Source: Phycisphaeraceae bacterium
Lineage (GTDB): Bacteria > Planctomycetota > Phycisphaerae > Phycisphaerales > UBA1924
Length of the DNA stretch: 64,000 bases
Assembly (NCBI GenBank): GCA_021297895.1
Contig: JAJTHN010000004.1
Location: forward strand, 1-64,000
Direction of reading: 5' to 3'
In this document: positions 39,837 through 49,153 of the stretch, piece by piece
How the letters are laid out: every line of letters begins with the position of its first letter
Position numbering within the stretch: position 1 is the stretch's first letter
Notes under the pieces: generated by a model
Databases searched by the model: none
Told to the model about the DNA's origin: nothing
What the model saw: the letters and a program-made list of their open reading frames with translations, nothing else
Made by a program: the position numbers and the translations under genes

Positions 39837-40945
39837 GCCTGCCCGAGTGGGTGCACCGGCTTCGAAGAGGGCTCGCGCCGGTGCTGGGCTCGGTCGCGGG
39901 CGCGCCGTACGGGCTTGGGCTGTCGGTGGTATCGAGGCGGTTTGATCGAGGGGTCGGCGTCGCGCGGCTGTCGATGCCGGTGGTGAGCGTCGGCAACATC
40001 TCAACGGGCGGAACGGGCAAAACGCCGTGCGTCGCGTGGCTGGTGCGTGAACTGGCGCGGCGCGGGCATGTGCCGATGATCGCGATGCGCGGCTATGCGC
40101 GAACGCGCGACGGCGTGAGCGACGAGCAGGACGAGTACGAGCGGTCGCTGCCGGGTGTGGCGATCGCCGCGGCACCGGACCGGGCGGCCGCGATCGCGAG
40201 CGTGCTGGCGCAGCGTGAGCAGCAGGGGAAGCGGTCGCCGAGTGTGGTGGTGCTGGATGATGGGTTTCAGCATCGGCGGATCGCCCGGGACTTTGACATC
40301 GTGCTCATCGACGCGACGCGGCCGCCGGCGCGGGAGCATCTGCTGCCGCTGGGCGACTTGCGCGAGCCGGTCTCGGCTCTGCGCCGGGCGCACGCGGTGG
40401 TGCTGACGCACTGCGAACTTGCCACGCAAGCGCAGGTGCGGTCGGTGGTCGAGAGCGTCGAGCGAGCGACGTTGTCGGTCGCGGGGGATCGTCCCGTGCC
40501 GTTGATTTTCCGCGCACGGCATGATTGGGACGGGGTGATGGTCAGCGATGCCGCGGGCGAGCGGCATGAGGCTGAGACGTTCCTGGCCGAGCGTGCGCTC
40601 GGGGTGGTGTGCGCGATCGGGCGGGGCGACTTGTTCGTCGAGCGTGTGGGGCAGATCGGGCGGGTGGTGTGCTCGCGGGTCTTTGGCGATCATCACGACT
40701 TCACGCCGGCGGATATCGAGAGCATTGCCGGACAGATTCTCGCTGCGGGTGCCGGCGTGCTGGTGGTCACGGAGAAGGACTGGTCGAAGTTGCGGCGCGT
40801 CCCGGAGCTGAGCGCTCGGCTCGGTGTGCCGATCGCACGACCGAGGCTTGCGCTGGAGATCGATGAGCCCGCGCGGCTGCTCGGGGCGGTGCTGGCGGCG
40901 ATCGGGGATCGACCGGAGCAGTCGACGGTCACAGGACGAGTTTGA
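39833..40945 (+). CDS. lpxK: Tetraacyldisaccharide 4'-kinase
   Basis: A 370-residue inner-membrane-associated P-loop kinase that adds the 4'-phosphate to the lipid A precursor. It starts at GTG 39833. The Walker A is VSVGNISTGGTGKTPCVAWL near residues 51-70. Further conserved parts are PMIAMRGYARTRDG (normally LSRGYG), VVVLDDGFQHRRIARDFDIVLIDATR (in two stretches, the core DDGFQH motif), FGDHHDFTPADI and VVTEKDWSKLR. It shows that the organism makes lipid A. The 3' end overlaps the convergent DUF721 gene by 17 bp. Confidence 0.93.
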   Translation: MSLPEWVHRLRRGLAPVLGSVAGAPYGLGLSVVSRRFDRGVGVARLSMPVVSVGNISTGGTGKTPCVAWLVRELARRGHVPMIAMRGYARTRDGVSDEQDEYERSLPGVAIAAAPDRAAAIASVLAQREQQGKRSPSVVVLDDGFQHRRIARDFDIVLIDATRPPAREHLLPLGDLREPVSALRRAHAVVLTHCELATQAQVRSVVESVERATLSVAGDRPVPLIFRARHDWDGVMVSDAAGERHEAETFLAERALGVVCAIGRGDLFVERVGQIGRVVCSRVFGDHHDFTPADIESIAGQILAAGAGVLVVTEKDWSKLRRVPELSARLGVPIARPRLALEIDEPARLLGAVLAAIGDRPEQSTVTGRV

Positions 40946-41306
40946 CCTTGATGACCCGTGCCCCCGCGGCCCGCACGAGCGCATGCTCGCCGCCGGCGCG
41001 GAGCCATCGGTCGAGTTCGTATCGCGTGCTGGCATCTTGGCAGCGCACCTGAAGCACGCCGCGGGCGACGCCCAGGATGACGGTGCGGACGGCCAGCGGG
41101 CCGGGGACCAGGGTGCCCCAGGCTTCGCCAAGAGAGCCGACCGAGCGCTCAAGGCGGCGGACCTCCCGGGTGATGCCGCTCATTTCCTGCTTCAGCGACA
41201 GGTCGCGAGCGGCGGGAACGCGCCAGCCTCGCATACGGGTCAGAAACGCGGGGTCGGCGTGCTGGGCGGCGGTCCGGCGCGGGTTGTCGGGCCGATCCTG
41301 AGGCAT
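40929..41306 (-). CDS. DciA-like DUF721 protein
   Basis: 125 residues. The N-terminal ~60 residues are charged (RDLSLKQEMSGITREVRRLE), and the C-terminal domain matches DUF721/DciA: LEAWGTLVPG-like (here LGEAWGTLVPGPLAVRT), VARGVLQVRCQDASTRYELD, and GARVIKVKLVL. DciA is the ancestral loader of the DnaB replicative helicase, so a replication role is plausible. It is divergent from the ABC ATPase gene. Confidence 0.75.
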   Translation of the reverse strand: MPQDRPDNPRRTAAQHADPAFLTRMRGWRVPAARDLSLKQEMSGITREVRRLERSVGSLGEAWGTLVPGPLAVRTVILGVARGVLQVRCQDASTRYELDRWLRAGGEHALVRAAGARVIKVKLVL

Positions 41307-41362
41307 AGCCCAGCGTACGCCGGCATCCCCGCTCGGCGGGTCGGGGTCTACCCTCTGGACCT

Positions 41363-42463
41363 ATGCCCACCGGGATCAGCATCGAGCGTGTCAGCAAGCG
41401 GTACCCCGGCGCACCCAGCGCCGCGGTCGACGCCGTTAGCCTGAAGATCGAACCCGGGGAACTGTTCTTTCTGCTGGGGCCGTCCGGTTGCGGCAAGACG
41501 ACGCTGCTGCGGATGGTCGCGGGGTTCATCGACCCGACCGATGGGCAGATCCTGTTTCAGGACGGCGCGGGAAACAGCCGCGACGTGACGCATCTGGCCC
41601 CGAACCTGCGGAACACGGGCATGGTGTTTCAGAGCTACGCGCTCTGGCCGCACATGAGCGTGTTCCGCAACGTTGCGTTCGGGCTGGAGGTGCGCAAGGT
41701 CTCGAAGGCGGACATCGAGCGTCGCGTGACCGAGGCGCTGGAACTGGTGCAAATGGGCCAGTACGCCCAGCGTAAGCCCAACGCGCTCTCGGGCGGACAG
41801 CAGCAGCGTGTGGCGCTGGCTCGGGCGCTGGTTGTGCGGCCGGATGTTCTGCTGCTCGATGAGCCGCTGAGCAACCTTGACGCGAAACTGCGTGTGGAAC
41901 TGCGGTCGGAGATCCGACGGATCTGCAAGGCCGCCGGGACGACGACGATCTACGTGACGCACGACCAGAAGGAGGCCCTGAGCATGGCCGACCGCGTCGC
42001 GATCATGAGCATGGGCAAGGTCGAGCAGCTCGGCACGCCCGCGAAGCTCTACCGCACGCCCGGCAGCAGGTTCGTCGCGGAGTTCCTCGGCGAGACGAAT
42101 TTCATCGCGGGTGATGCCGGTGGCGGCACCTCTGGCGGCACAAAGGTCGCGACGCCCTTCGGCACGCTGCACTCGACGCACGCGGCGCCGGGCGGGGCGG
42201 GCGTGCTGGTCTCGCTGCGTCCGGAGGCTCTGCGTCCGGCGCACGATGGTGATGCGAATGTTCTCAATGGCTCGATTGTCGAGACGACGTACCTGGGCGA
42301 AATGGTCCAGCACATCGTCGAGCTCAAGCCCGTTTCCGGCGGCTCGCCGCAGCGGGTGAAGGTCGCGATGATGAACCCCGGTCCTGAGGATCATGACACA
42401 TCGCACGCGAGACCGATCAGGCTGGCGGTGAACCCGTCGGATGTCGTGATCGTGCCGCGCTGA
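41363..42463 (+). CDS. ABC transporter ATP-binding protein (iron/spermidine/sugar class, with TOBE)
   Basis: A 366-residue ATPase. Walker A is GPSGCGKTTLLRMVAGF near residue 39, the Q-loop is MVFQSYALWPHMSV, the signature is LSGGQQQRVALARALVV, Walker B is LLLDEPLSNLDAKLR, and the H-loop is IYVTHDQKEALSMADR. The C-terminal third is a TOBE-type domain (FLGETNFIAG, VLVSLRPEALRP, GSIVETTYLGEMVQHIVEL). This architecture is that of PotA/FbpC/MalK-type importers. No permease or binding protein is adjacent; the solute-binding lipoprotein at 5058 is of a compatible class but far away. Confidence 0.88.
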   Translation: MPTGISIERVSKRYPGAPSAAVDAVSLKIEPGELFFLLGPSGCGKTTLLRMVAGFIDPTDGQILFQDGAGNSRDVTHLAPNLRNTGMVFQSYALWPHMSVFRNVAFGLEVRKVSKADIERRVTEALELVQMGQYAQRKPNALSGGQQQRVALARALVVRPDVLLLDEPLSNLDAKLRVELRSEIRRICKAAGTTTIYVTHDQKEALSMADRVAIMSMGKVEQLGTPAKLYRTPGSRFVAEFLGETNFIAGDAGGGTSGGTKVATPFGTLHSTHAAPGGAGVLVSLRPEALRPAHDGDANVLNGSIVETTYLGEMVQHIVELKPVSGGSPQRVKVAMMNPGPEDHDTSHARPIRLAVNPSDVVIVPR

Positions 42464-42507
42464 GCAGAACTTTTCCCGCCCGCGCACGATCGCGCCGGAA
42501 GCGACCC

Positions 42508-44307
42508 ATGCCCTCTCAGGCGACTCTGGCCAAACTCAACACTGTTGCCGAGCTCTCCGAGGCCGGTCGTCATCAGGAGGCGGTGGCGATTCTGCGTCGT
42601 CTCGTGCAGAGCGATCCGCGCAGCGGCGTTGTCAATCGATGGATGGGCTGCGAGCTGGCGTACCTCAACCAGTTTGATCAGGCGATCTTCTACTGTCTCA
42701 AAGCTCTGGAGAGCGATCCGAAAGATGTCGCGGTGCTGTGCACACTCGGCAACATCTTCTTCAACACCGGGCGGCTGGCCGCATCCATCGATGCGCTCAA
42801 GCGAGCGGTCGAGGCGGACCCGAACCACCTCGAGGCCCTGTGCATGCTCGTCGACTCGCTCGACAAGGCGAAGCGACTCGCGGATGTCGCCGTGTACGCC
42901 GACCGCGCACTGAAGCTCAAGGACAACCTCGCGGAGATGTACATCTACAAGGGTGTGGCGCTGCTGGAGACCGGGCACGCCAACGAGAGCGGGCGGACGT
43001 TCGACACGGGCCTGCACAAGTGTCCCGGGTACGAGCGGCTGGCCAGCGTAAGGTGCTCGGCGTCGCTGTATCGCGACGACCTGAGCATCGATGAAATGGC
43101 CGCGACGGCGCGCGAGTTCGGCAGCGTTGTCCGCGCGATCCACGGTCCGCCCATGAAGCGATCGGCGTTCGAGCGAGACCGTGCGCCCGAGCGGCGCATC
43201 CGCGTGGGCCTGATCTGCGCGGACCTTCGGCGGCATTCGAGCGCGTACTTCTTCCAAGGGCTGTTCGACAATCTGGACCCCGAGCGGTACGAACTGTGCC
43301 TGTACAACACCTCGCGTGCGGAGGACGACTGGACGGAGCGGCTGCGGGCCCGCGCGTCGATCTACCGCCAGTGCAACGACTACGACGGGCAGCCGCTGCT
43401 GAAGATCCTTCGCGACGACACGCTCGATGTGCTCATCGACGCCAGCGGGCACACCAGCGGCGATCGCCTAGCCACGCTGGGCCTGCGTGCGGCGCCCGTG
43501 CAGGCCACGTGGCTGGCGTTTCCCGGCACGACGGGCCTGCGCACGATGGACTATCGGCTGACGGATCGCTTCATCGACCCGCCGGGGCCGATCACCGACC
43601 GCCTGCTGACCGAGCGCGCGCTGTACATCGATTGCTGCTTTGTCTGCTACATGCCACCGCCGGATGTGCCGGAGGTCTCGCCGCTGCCGTGCCTGAGCAG
43701 CCCGAACTTCACGATCGGCTCGTTCAATGCGAGCAAGAAGATCACGGACACCACGCTGCGGCTGTGGGGGCGGTTGCTCAACGCGATTCCCTCTGCGCAT
43801 CTGCTCATGCGCATGAACGGCATGGAGCAGGCCGCGGCGAGGCAGGCCATCATCGATCGTGCCGCGGCCGTCGGGCTCGATACCGCACGCCTGCATCTGC
43901 TCCCCCCGGTCGAAGGAACGCAGCGGCTGCTCCACGAGTACTCGCGGCTGGATCTGGCCCTCGACCCGTTCCCGTATCACGGCACGACGACCACATGCGA
44001 GGCGTTCACGATGGGTGTGCCCGTCCTGTCGCTGCAGGGCGACCGGCCGGCCTCGCGCGTCGGTGGCTCGCTGCTGTCGCTGGTGGGGCTCGAGGACTTC
44101 ATCGCCAATTCGCCCGAAGACTTCGTCGCTCGGGGCGTGCGCATCGCCGCTGACCCGCCGAAGCTCGCGGCGATCCGGGGCGAACTCCGCCAGCGCATGA
44201 CCGGTACATTGGGCGATCACGCGGCGTACGCCCGGCGTTTCGAGGATGCCATCCGCAGGGCATGGCGGTCGTACTGCGCGGGCGAACTGCCCGATGACGC
44301 CGACTGA
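42508..44307 (+). CDS. TPR-containing O-linked GlcNAc transferase-like protein (GT41), copy 1
   Basis: 599 residues. Residues 1-190 form tetratricopeptide repeats (GRHQEAVAILRRLVQSDPRS, FDQAIFYCLKALESDPKD, GRLAASIDALKRAVEADPNH). The rest is the two-lobed SPINDLY/OGT catalytic domain: RIRVGLICADLRRHSSAYFF opens the first lobe. LIDASGHTSGDRL and VQATWLAFPGTTGLRTMDYR follow, then NFTIGSFNASKKITD, LALDPFPYHGTTTTCEAF and GVPVLSLQGDRPASRVGGSL. GT41 enzymes transfer GlcNAc, or other sugars in SPINDLY-type homologues, to Ser/Thr of proteins. The targets are unknown. The second copy follows 53 bp downstream. Confidence 0.88.
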   Translation: MPSQATLAKLNTVAELSEAGRHQEAVAILRRLVQSDPRSGVVNRWMGCELAYLNQFDQAIFYCLKALESDPKDVAVLCTLGNIFFNTGRLAASIDALKRAVEADPNHLEALCMLVDSLDKAKRLADVAVYADRALKLKDNLAEMYIYKGVALLETGHANESGRTFDTGLHKCPGYERLASVRCSASLYRDDLSIDEMAATAREFGSVVRAIHGPPMKRSAFERDRAPERRIRVGLICADLRRHSSAYFFQGLFDNLDPERYELCLYNTSRAEDDWTERLRARASIYRQCNDYDGQPLLKILRDDTLDVLIDASGHTSGDRLATLGLRAAPVQATWLAFPGTTGLRTMDYRLTDRFIDPPGPITDRLLTERALYIDCCFVCYMPPPDVPEVSPLPCLSSPNFTIGSFNASKKITDTTLRLWGRLLNAIPSAHLLMRMNGMEQAAARQAIIDRAAAVGLDTARLHLLPPVEGTQRLLHEYSRLDLALDPFPYHGTTTTCEAFTMGVPVLSLQGDRPASRVGGSLLSLVGLEDFIANSPEDFVARGVRIAADPPKLAAIRGELRQRMTGTLGDHAAYARRFEDAIRRAWRSYCAGELPDDAD

Positions 44308-44360
44308 GGCGAGCCCGCGGGCGTTGGTCCGCGGTTGCCGGTGCCGAGGCCCGAAGTTCC

Positions 44361-46193
44361 ATGTCCAGCACACTCCAACAGGTCGACGCGATGCTCCGAT
44401 CCGGAAGGCTCGATGGTGCGCTGGAGTTGCTGCGCGCTCACCTGCGAGCGCAGCCGTCGGACATGCAGGCCCTGACGCGCGCGGCCAACGCGCTGACGCG
44501 ATCGGGCAGACTCGCCGAGGTCGAGCCGCTCGTGCGAGCAGGGCTCGCGGCCGACCCCCGAAGCGCCAGCCTCTGGAGCATGCTCTCGACCTTGATGCGT
44601 CATCTCGGCCGGCTGGGCGAGTCCCTCGCCGCGGCACAGACCGCCGTCACGCTCGACCCGTCTCATCCGCAGCGGCTGGCGGACCTGTCGGACCTGCAGT
44701 ACTGGTCGGGAGATCTGGCCTCCTGCGCCCGCACGTGCGCGAAGCTGCTGGAACTGCAGCCGACGCACGGGGATGCGGCGATCCGCCACGGGGCTTGTGT
44801 GCAACTGCTCGGCCGTCCGTCGCTGGCGATCGAGTCGCTCAGGCGGAGCCTGATTCATCAGCCGGGCAATTACGCGCTGGCCGAGGGAATCGCCACCGCG
44901 TTGAACGCCAACCCGGATGCGGACGCGGCGTCGATCCGCGCTGCGCACGAGACGTTCGCGATGCTGCTGGAGCGAGCCGTCGCCGAACGCGGCTTTGCGC
45001 CGAAGATCGCGGCGGAGGCGGGCGCGCGTGCCGCGCCGGTTCCGGGAGATCGAGCGATCCGCGTGGCGATGCTCTCGGCGGACCTTCGTCGGCACTCGGT
45101 CGCGTTCTTCCTTCTGGGATGGCTGGGACACATCGATCGCGATCGACTGCGGGTCACGCTCTACTCCACCAGCGCGACAAAGGACGACATCACCGAGCGT
45201 CTGCGCGCGCTCGTCGGCGCCGACTCGTTCGTATCGTGCGCTGGCGTGCCTCTGCCGGATCTGGCGCGCACGCTCGCCGCGTCGGGCAGCGACCTGCTCA
45301 TCGAGCTGGCCGGCCTGACCGGTGCGAACAACCTGCCGGTGATCGCGATGCACCCCGTCGCTCGACAGGCGACGTACCTGGGGTACTCCAACACCACCGG
45401 TCTGCGGCGTGTTGGCTGGAGACTTGTCGACTCGCTCACCGACGAGCCGGGTGTGGCCGATGCGCACGCGGTCGAGTCGCTGGTGCGCATCGAGCCGCCG
45501 TTTGTCTGTTACGCGCCGCCGGATGATGCGCCGCCGGTGTCGCCGCTGCCGAGTCTGGACCCGCACGCGCCGATCACGCTGGGCTGCCTCAACGCGATGA
45601 GCAAGTGGAACGACACGACGATGCGACTCTGGGCTGAGGCGCTTCGCGCGTGCGACGAGGCGCTCGCGGGCACGGGGGCTCACAGGCCGGCGACGCGGCT
45701 GCTGCTCAAGTGCCCGGGAATCGAGAACGCTCCGGTCGCCGAGGACATCCGCACGCGCTTGGCATCAGTCGGCATTGACCCCGGCCGGGTCGACCTGGTC
45801 GGCAAGACCCTGTCCCAGCGCGATCATCTGGCCACGCTTCATCGCGTGGATGTCGCGCTGGACACGTTCCCGTATCACGGCACCACGACAACCTGTGAGG
45901 CCCTGCACATGGGTGTGCCGGTGGTGTCGCTCGTGGGTGATCGCCACGCTTCGCGAGTCGGGCTCACGCTGCTGACCGCCATCGGCAGGCCGCAGTGGTG
46001 CACGCGCACGGCCGCGGAGTACGCCCGCGCCGTCGCGGCGATCGCCGTCGATACTGCGGGACTGGCCACCGAACGCGCGGGGCTGCGCGATGTTCTGGCC
46101 GCCAGCGCGCTGTGCGACGGCCCGGGCTTCGCCCGCCGGTTCACGCGCGCCATCGAGTCGATCTGCCGACCCGGCGTTACGCCCGTTCCATGA
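44361..46193 (+). CDS. TPR-containing O-linked GlcNAc transferase-like protein (GT41), copy 2
   Basis: A 610-residue paralogue of the preceding gene. TPR-like helices occupy residues 1-190 (RLDGALELLRAHLRAQPSD, GRLAEVEPLVRAGLAADPRS, LGESLAAAQTAVTLDPSHPQ). The catalytic part parallels copy 1: IRVAMLSADLRRHSVAFFLL, LLIELAGLTGANNLPVIA, QATYLGYSNTTGLRRVGW, ITLGCLNAMSKWNDTTM, VALDTFPYHGTTTTCEAL and GVPVVSLVGDRHASRVGL. The substitutions GHTSGDRL to GLTGANNL and FNASKK to LNAMSK suggest a different acceptor or donor. Its 3' end overlaps the convergent ispF gene by 17 bp. Confidence 0.88.
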   Translation: MSSTLQQVDAMLRSGRLDGALELLRAHLRAQPSDMQALTRAANALTRSGRLAEVEPLVRAGLAADPRSASLWSMLSTLMRHLGRLGESLAAAQTAVTLDPSHPQRLADLSDLQYWSGDLASCARTCAKLLELQPTHGDAAIRHGACVQLLGRPSLAIESLRRSLIHQPGNYALAEGIATALNANPDADAASIRAAHETFAMLLERAVAERGFAPKIAAEAGARAAPVPGDRAIRVAMLSADLRRHSVAFFLLGWLGHIDRDRLRVTLYSTSATKDDITERLRALVGADSFVSCAGVPLPDLARTLAASGSDLLIELAGLTGANNLPVIAMHPVARQATYLGYSNTTGLRRVGWRLVDSLTDEPGVADAHAVESLVRIEPPFVCYAPPDDAPPVSPLPSLDPHAPITLGCLNAMSKWNDTTMRLWAEALRACDEALAGTGAHRPATRLLLKCPGIENAPVAEDIRTRLASVGIDPGRVDLVGKTLSQRDHLATLHRVDVALDTFPYHGTTTTCEALHMGVPVVSLVGDRHASRVGLTLLTAIGRPQWCTRTAAEYARAVAAIAVDTAGLATERAGLRDVLAASALCDGPGFARRFTRAIESICRPGVTPVP

Positions 46194-46824
46194 TGACCAC
46201 CGCATGGGCCTCGACGGCGCGGCTTTCGCCCACGGCGTCGACGCGCTCGTGCGTCTTGCCCTTGATGTTCACGCGATCGGCGCCGACGCCCAGCATCTTG
46301 GCGAGGTTCATGCGGATGCGCTCCTTCACCGGCCCGATCTTGGGCCGTTGAAGCACCACGGTCGTGTCGAGGTTGACGATGCGGTACCCGGCCCGCGTCA
46401 CACGCTCGACCGCGGCGGTGACAAAGAGTCGGGAGTCCTGACCCTCGTGGCGTTCATCGGTGTCCGGGAACAACTGGCCGATGTCGGGCATGCCCAGCGC
46501 ACCGAGCAGCGCATCGGTGACCGCGTGCAGCAGCACATCGCCGTCGGATCGTGCGACAGGCCCGCGATCGAAGCCCGGCTCCTCCAACTTGATCCCGCCG
46601 ATGACCAGCGGCCGGCCCGGCCCGGCGGGCGCGATGGGCTCGAGTCGGTGAAGATCCCACCCGTGGCCAATACGAAGGCTCGGACCACCGGACGCCGCGC
46701 GCCAGCACGAGTTTGTGGCCTTCGGGGCGGATTTCTTGGCCGGGCTGGATGCAGATCGTGCCGCGGGCTTTGGTGCGGCGCGTTTGGTCGTTGTCGGTCG
46801 CCTGGTGGGCTTGGACTTGGCCAT
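46177..46824 (-). CDS. ispF: 2-C-methyl-D-erythritol 2,4-cyclodiphosphate synthase with basic N-terminal extension
   Basis: A 215-residue MEP-pathway enzyme that cyclises CDP-ME-2-phosphate. The core starts near residue 50: RIGHGWDLHRL supplies the metal ligands Asp and His, and SDGDVLLHAVTDALLGA near 93 supplies the third His. FPDTDERHEGQDS and the C-terminal KTHERVDAVGES with AHAVVIME follow. The residue before SDGD is usually His (GHSDGD); here it is Arg. The first 50 residues are a Lys/Ala/Pro/Ser-rich tail (KRAAPKPAARSASSPAKKSA) not found in typical IspF. A GGAG site upstream supports the long start. It may promote interaction with nucleic acid or membrane. Confidence 0.9.
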   Translation of the reverse strand: MAKSKPTRRPTTTKRAAPKPAARSASSPAKKSAPKATNSCWRAASGGPSLRIGHGWDLHRLEPIAPAGPGRPLVIGGIKLEEPGFDRGPVARSDGDVLLHAVTDALLGALGMPDIGQLFPDTDERHEGQDSRLFVTAAVERVTRAGYRIVNLDTTVVLQRPKIGPVKERIRMNLAKMLGVGADRVNIKGKTHERVDAVGESRAVEAHAVVIMERA

Positions 46825-47077
46825 TGGTCTTCTCCGGTCGGAGTCGTGCGAGATCGTTCGGGCTCGTGCGGTGATCTGTCTTGATTGTGGCGGAGATCTG
46901 AGGGGGCAGCGGGGCCGGACGGGGGGCGGGGGCCAAGGTGGGGACGGCGGCGGGTCCAGAGTGCCCCGTCTGCGGGCCGATACACACTCGGGGACGCGGG
47001 GTCTTCCCCGCCGCGCCCCGGCCGCCGTCAGGACCGTATCCTACTGGCCGACGAACCCGACCCGACCGGAGCAGCGC

Positions 47078-47641
47078 ATGTCCGACCTTTCCCGTGGAAA
47101 ACTCCTTCCGACCCCTTCCCCCGCTGGTGTGGATCGCTTCCGCCGCGGCCTTTTGGCTTTGGTGGGCGCTGCTGGCGTTGCGACGATGAGCGGCTGCTAC
47201 TTCGACGGCGGGCCGCTTTGGTCGGCGGATCAGGGCTCGTACATCTCGACGACGAACCTGCCGCAGACGGTGTCGGTGATGGACCTGCGGACCGGGCAGG
47301 AGGTTTGGTCGTACGACATCCCCGTGGATCGCAAGCTGGTGATCGACTTTTCCAAGGGCGTGGGCGACCCGACCATCGGCATGCCGGACAAGATGAACTG
47401 GGAAGAGTGGCCCATCGACCGCAACTTCGGCCAGCCCAGCAACGTGGTGTTCGTTCCGCCGGCCAGCGCTCGGCGTGTCGATGTCAAGATCCGCTCGGTT
47501 CCGGAACTGCCGGACACGCTCAAGCCCAAGGCCCCGGTCACCCCGGGCGGGCGAACCACCGCCGGCACGAACCCCGGGCCGCGGCCGATCACCCCCGGCA
47601 AGCCTACACCGGACAATCAGCCGGCGAGCACGACCGAGTGA
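47078..47641 (+). CDS. Lipoprotein of unknown function
   Basis: 187 residues from ATG 47078. A basic n-region (SRGKLL...DRFRRG) is followed by a hydrophobic core (LLALVGAAGVATMSGC) that ends in a lipobox with Cys at about residue 40. The mature part has TVSVMDLRTGQEVWSYDIPV near 65-85, reminiscent of a single PQQ-propeller blade, then VVFVPPASARRVDVKIRSVP. The tail is Pro/Gly/Thr-rich and disordered (KAPVTPGGRTTAG). It is convergent with the phosphohexomutase gene. Confidence 0.75.
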   Translation: MSDLSRGKLLPTPSPAGVDRFRRGLLALVGAAGVATMSGCYFDGGPLWSADQGSYISTTNLPQTVSVMDLRTGQEVWSYDIPVDRKLVIDFSKGVGDPTIGMPDKMNWEEWPIDRNFGQPSNVVFVPPASARRVDVKIRSVPELPDTLKPKAPVTPGGRTTAGTNPGPRPITPGKPTPDNQPASTTE

Positions 47642-47710
47642 TCGTCGCGCGGGACGGGCACTTGGTTTCTCAGCCGCGGCTGCTCGAGCGATGTGCCGCG
47701 TGATGCGTGA

Positions 47711-49153
47711 TCAGTGATCGACCTTGGTGCCGAGCATCGGGGCGATCTGGGCGTACATGGCGTCGAGGATCTTGCGGTCCTTGGCCTCGAGGTTGAGGCG
47801 GAGCAGCGGCTCGGTGTTGCTCTTGCGGACGTTGCACCACCAGCCGCCGTTGGGACCGGACTTGCTGAAGCAGTCGATCGTGACGCCGTCGAGTTCATCG
47901 ATCGTGGCGCCCCACTGCGCGGTGGCGAAGTGCTCCTTGAGCCGAGCCAGCGCGGCGTCCTTGTCCTCGATCTGGAAGTTGATCTCGCCGGACTGGACGT
48001 AGCGTGCCGCGGGGGCGACCAGGTCGCTCAGCGTCTTGCCCGTGCTGGCCAGCACGCTCAGGACGGTGGCCATGGCGATCGCGCCGCTGTCGGCGTTGAA
48101 GTTCTGCGAGAAGTAGAAGTGGCCCGAGAGTTCGCCGCCGAAGCAGGCCTTGTGCTCGGCCATGGCGGCCTTCATGAACACGTGGCCGACCCGCCCGCGG
48201 ACGGGCTTGCCGCCGGCCTTGGTGATGTCCTCGCTGACGGCCTTGGTCGAGCGGAGGTCGAAGACCACCGCGCTGCCCGGGTGCTTCTCGAGGAAGAACT
48301 TGGCCAGCACGCTCGTGAGCAGGTCGCAGCCGATGATGCGGCCTTTCTCGTCAACGGCCACACAGCGGTCGGCGTCTCCGTCGTAGCAGAATCCGACATC
48401 GGCCTTGTTGGCGATGACGGCGTCCTGCGTCTGCTTGACGTTGGAGGCGACCAGCGGATTCGGCTCGTGGGCGAACTCACCCTTGGAGTTGTCGAAGTTG
48501 ATCTCGATGATCTCAAGCCCGTCGACGGTGGTCTTCTTGCTGCCGAAGACCTTGGGGATCATGGTGCCGGCCATGCCGTTGGACGCGTCGATGACGACCT
48601 TGAGCGGCTTCTTGCCCTTGCGCTTGGAGAGGTCGAGGAAGGACAGAACGTGCTTGCGATAGGCCTCCCAGAGGTCGCGCTTCTCGTGGCGGCCGCCGGC
48701 GGGTGTCATCGTCTGCTTGTCGACCGTGGCGGCGAACTTGCGAACGTCGGCAAGGCCGGTGGCCTCGCCCACGGGCTTGGCGCGGCGCTTGGAGATCTTG
48801 AAGCCGTTGTACTGCGGCGGGTTATGGCTGGCGGTGCACATGATCCCGCCGGCGCAGTCCAGGTGGTTGACCGCGAAGTAGATGAAGGAGGTGTCGACCA
48901 TGCCGACATCCAGAACGTTGCCACCCTGATCGCAGACGCCCTTGATGAGCGCCTCGCTGAGGCTGGGGCTGCTCTTGCGCATGTCGCGGCCCACGACGAT
49001 GTTCTTCATCATGGGTGACTCCTCGCCCGCTGCGGCGGCATCGCCGAGGAGGAAGCGCGATGAGCCGTAGCCGATCTGCCAAGCCATCTGCTCGTTGAGC
49101 GGATCGGGATAGGTGCCGCGAACGTCGTAGGCCTTGAAGACTTTACCTAGCAT
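47711..49153 (-). CDS. Phosphomannomutase/phosphoglucomutase
   Basis: 480 residues of the alpha-D-phosphohexomutase family, interconverting 1- and 6-phosphates of mannose or glucose to feed nucleotide-sugar synthesis. The start at ATG 49153 (MLGKVFKAYDVRGTYP) removes an unlikely 51-residue upstream extension. Domain motifs in order: the phosphoserine loop TASHNPPQYNGFKIS (active Ser), the metal loop CYDGDADRCVAVDEKG, the sugar loop GGELSGHFYFSQNF, and the phosphate-binding VRKSNTEPLLRLNLEA. A PMM/PGM dual role is usual for this subfamily. In the window it could supply sugars for lipid A core or protein glycosylation. Confidence 0.9.
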   Translation of the reverse strand: MLGKVFKAYDVRGTYPDPLNEQMAWQIGYGSSRFLLGDAAAAGEESPMMKNIVVGRDMRKSSPSLSEALIKGVCDQGGNVLDVGMVDTSFIYFAVNHLDCAGGIMCTASHNPPQYNGFKISKRRAKPVGEATGLADVRKFAATVDKQTMTPAGGRHEKRDLWEAYRKHVLSFLDLSKRKGKKPLKVVIDASNGMAGTMIPKVFGSKKTTVDGLEIIEINFDNSKGEFAHEPNPLVASNVKQTQDAVIANKADVGFCYDGDADRCVAVDEKGRIIGCDLLTSVLAKFFLEKHPGSAVVFDLRSTKAVSEDITKAGGKPVRGRVGHVFMKAAMAEHKACFGGELSGHFYFSQNFNADSGAIAMATVLSVLASTGKTLSDLVAPAARYVQSGEINFQIEDKDAALARLKEHFATAQWGATIDELDGVTIDCFSKSGPNGGWWCNVRKSNTEPLLRLNLEAKDRKILDAMYAQIAPMLGTKVDH

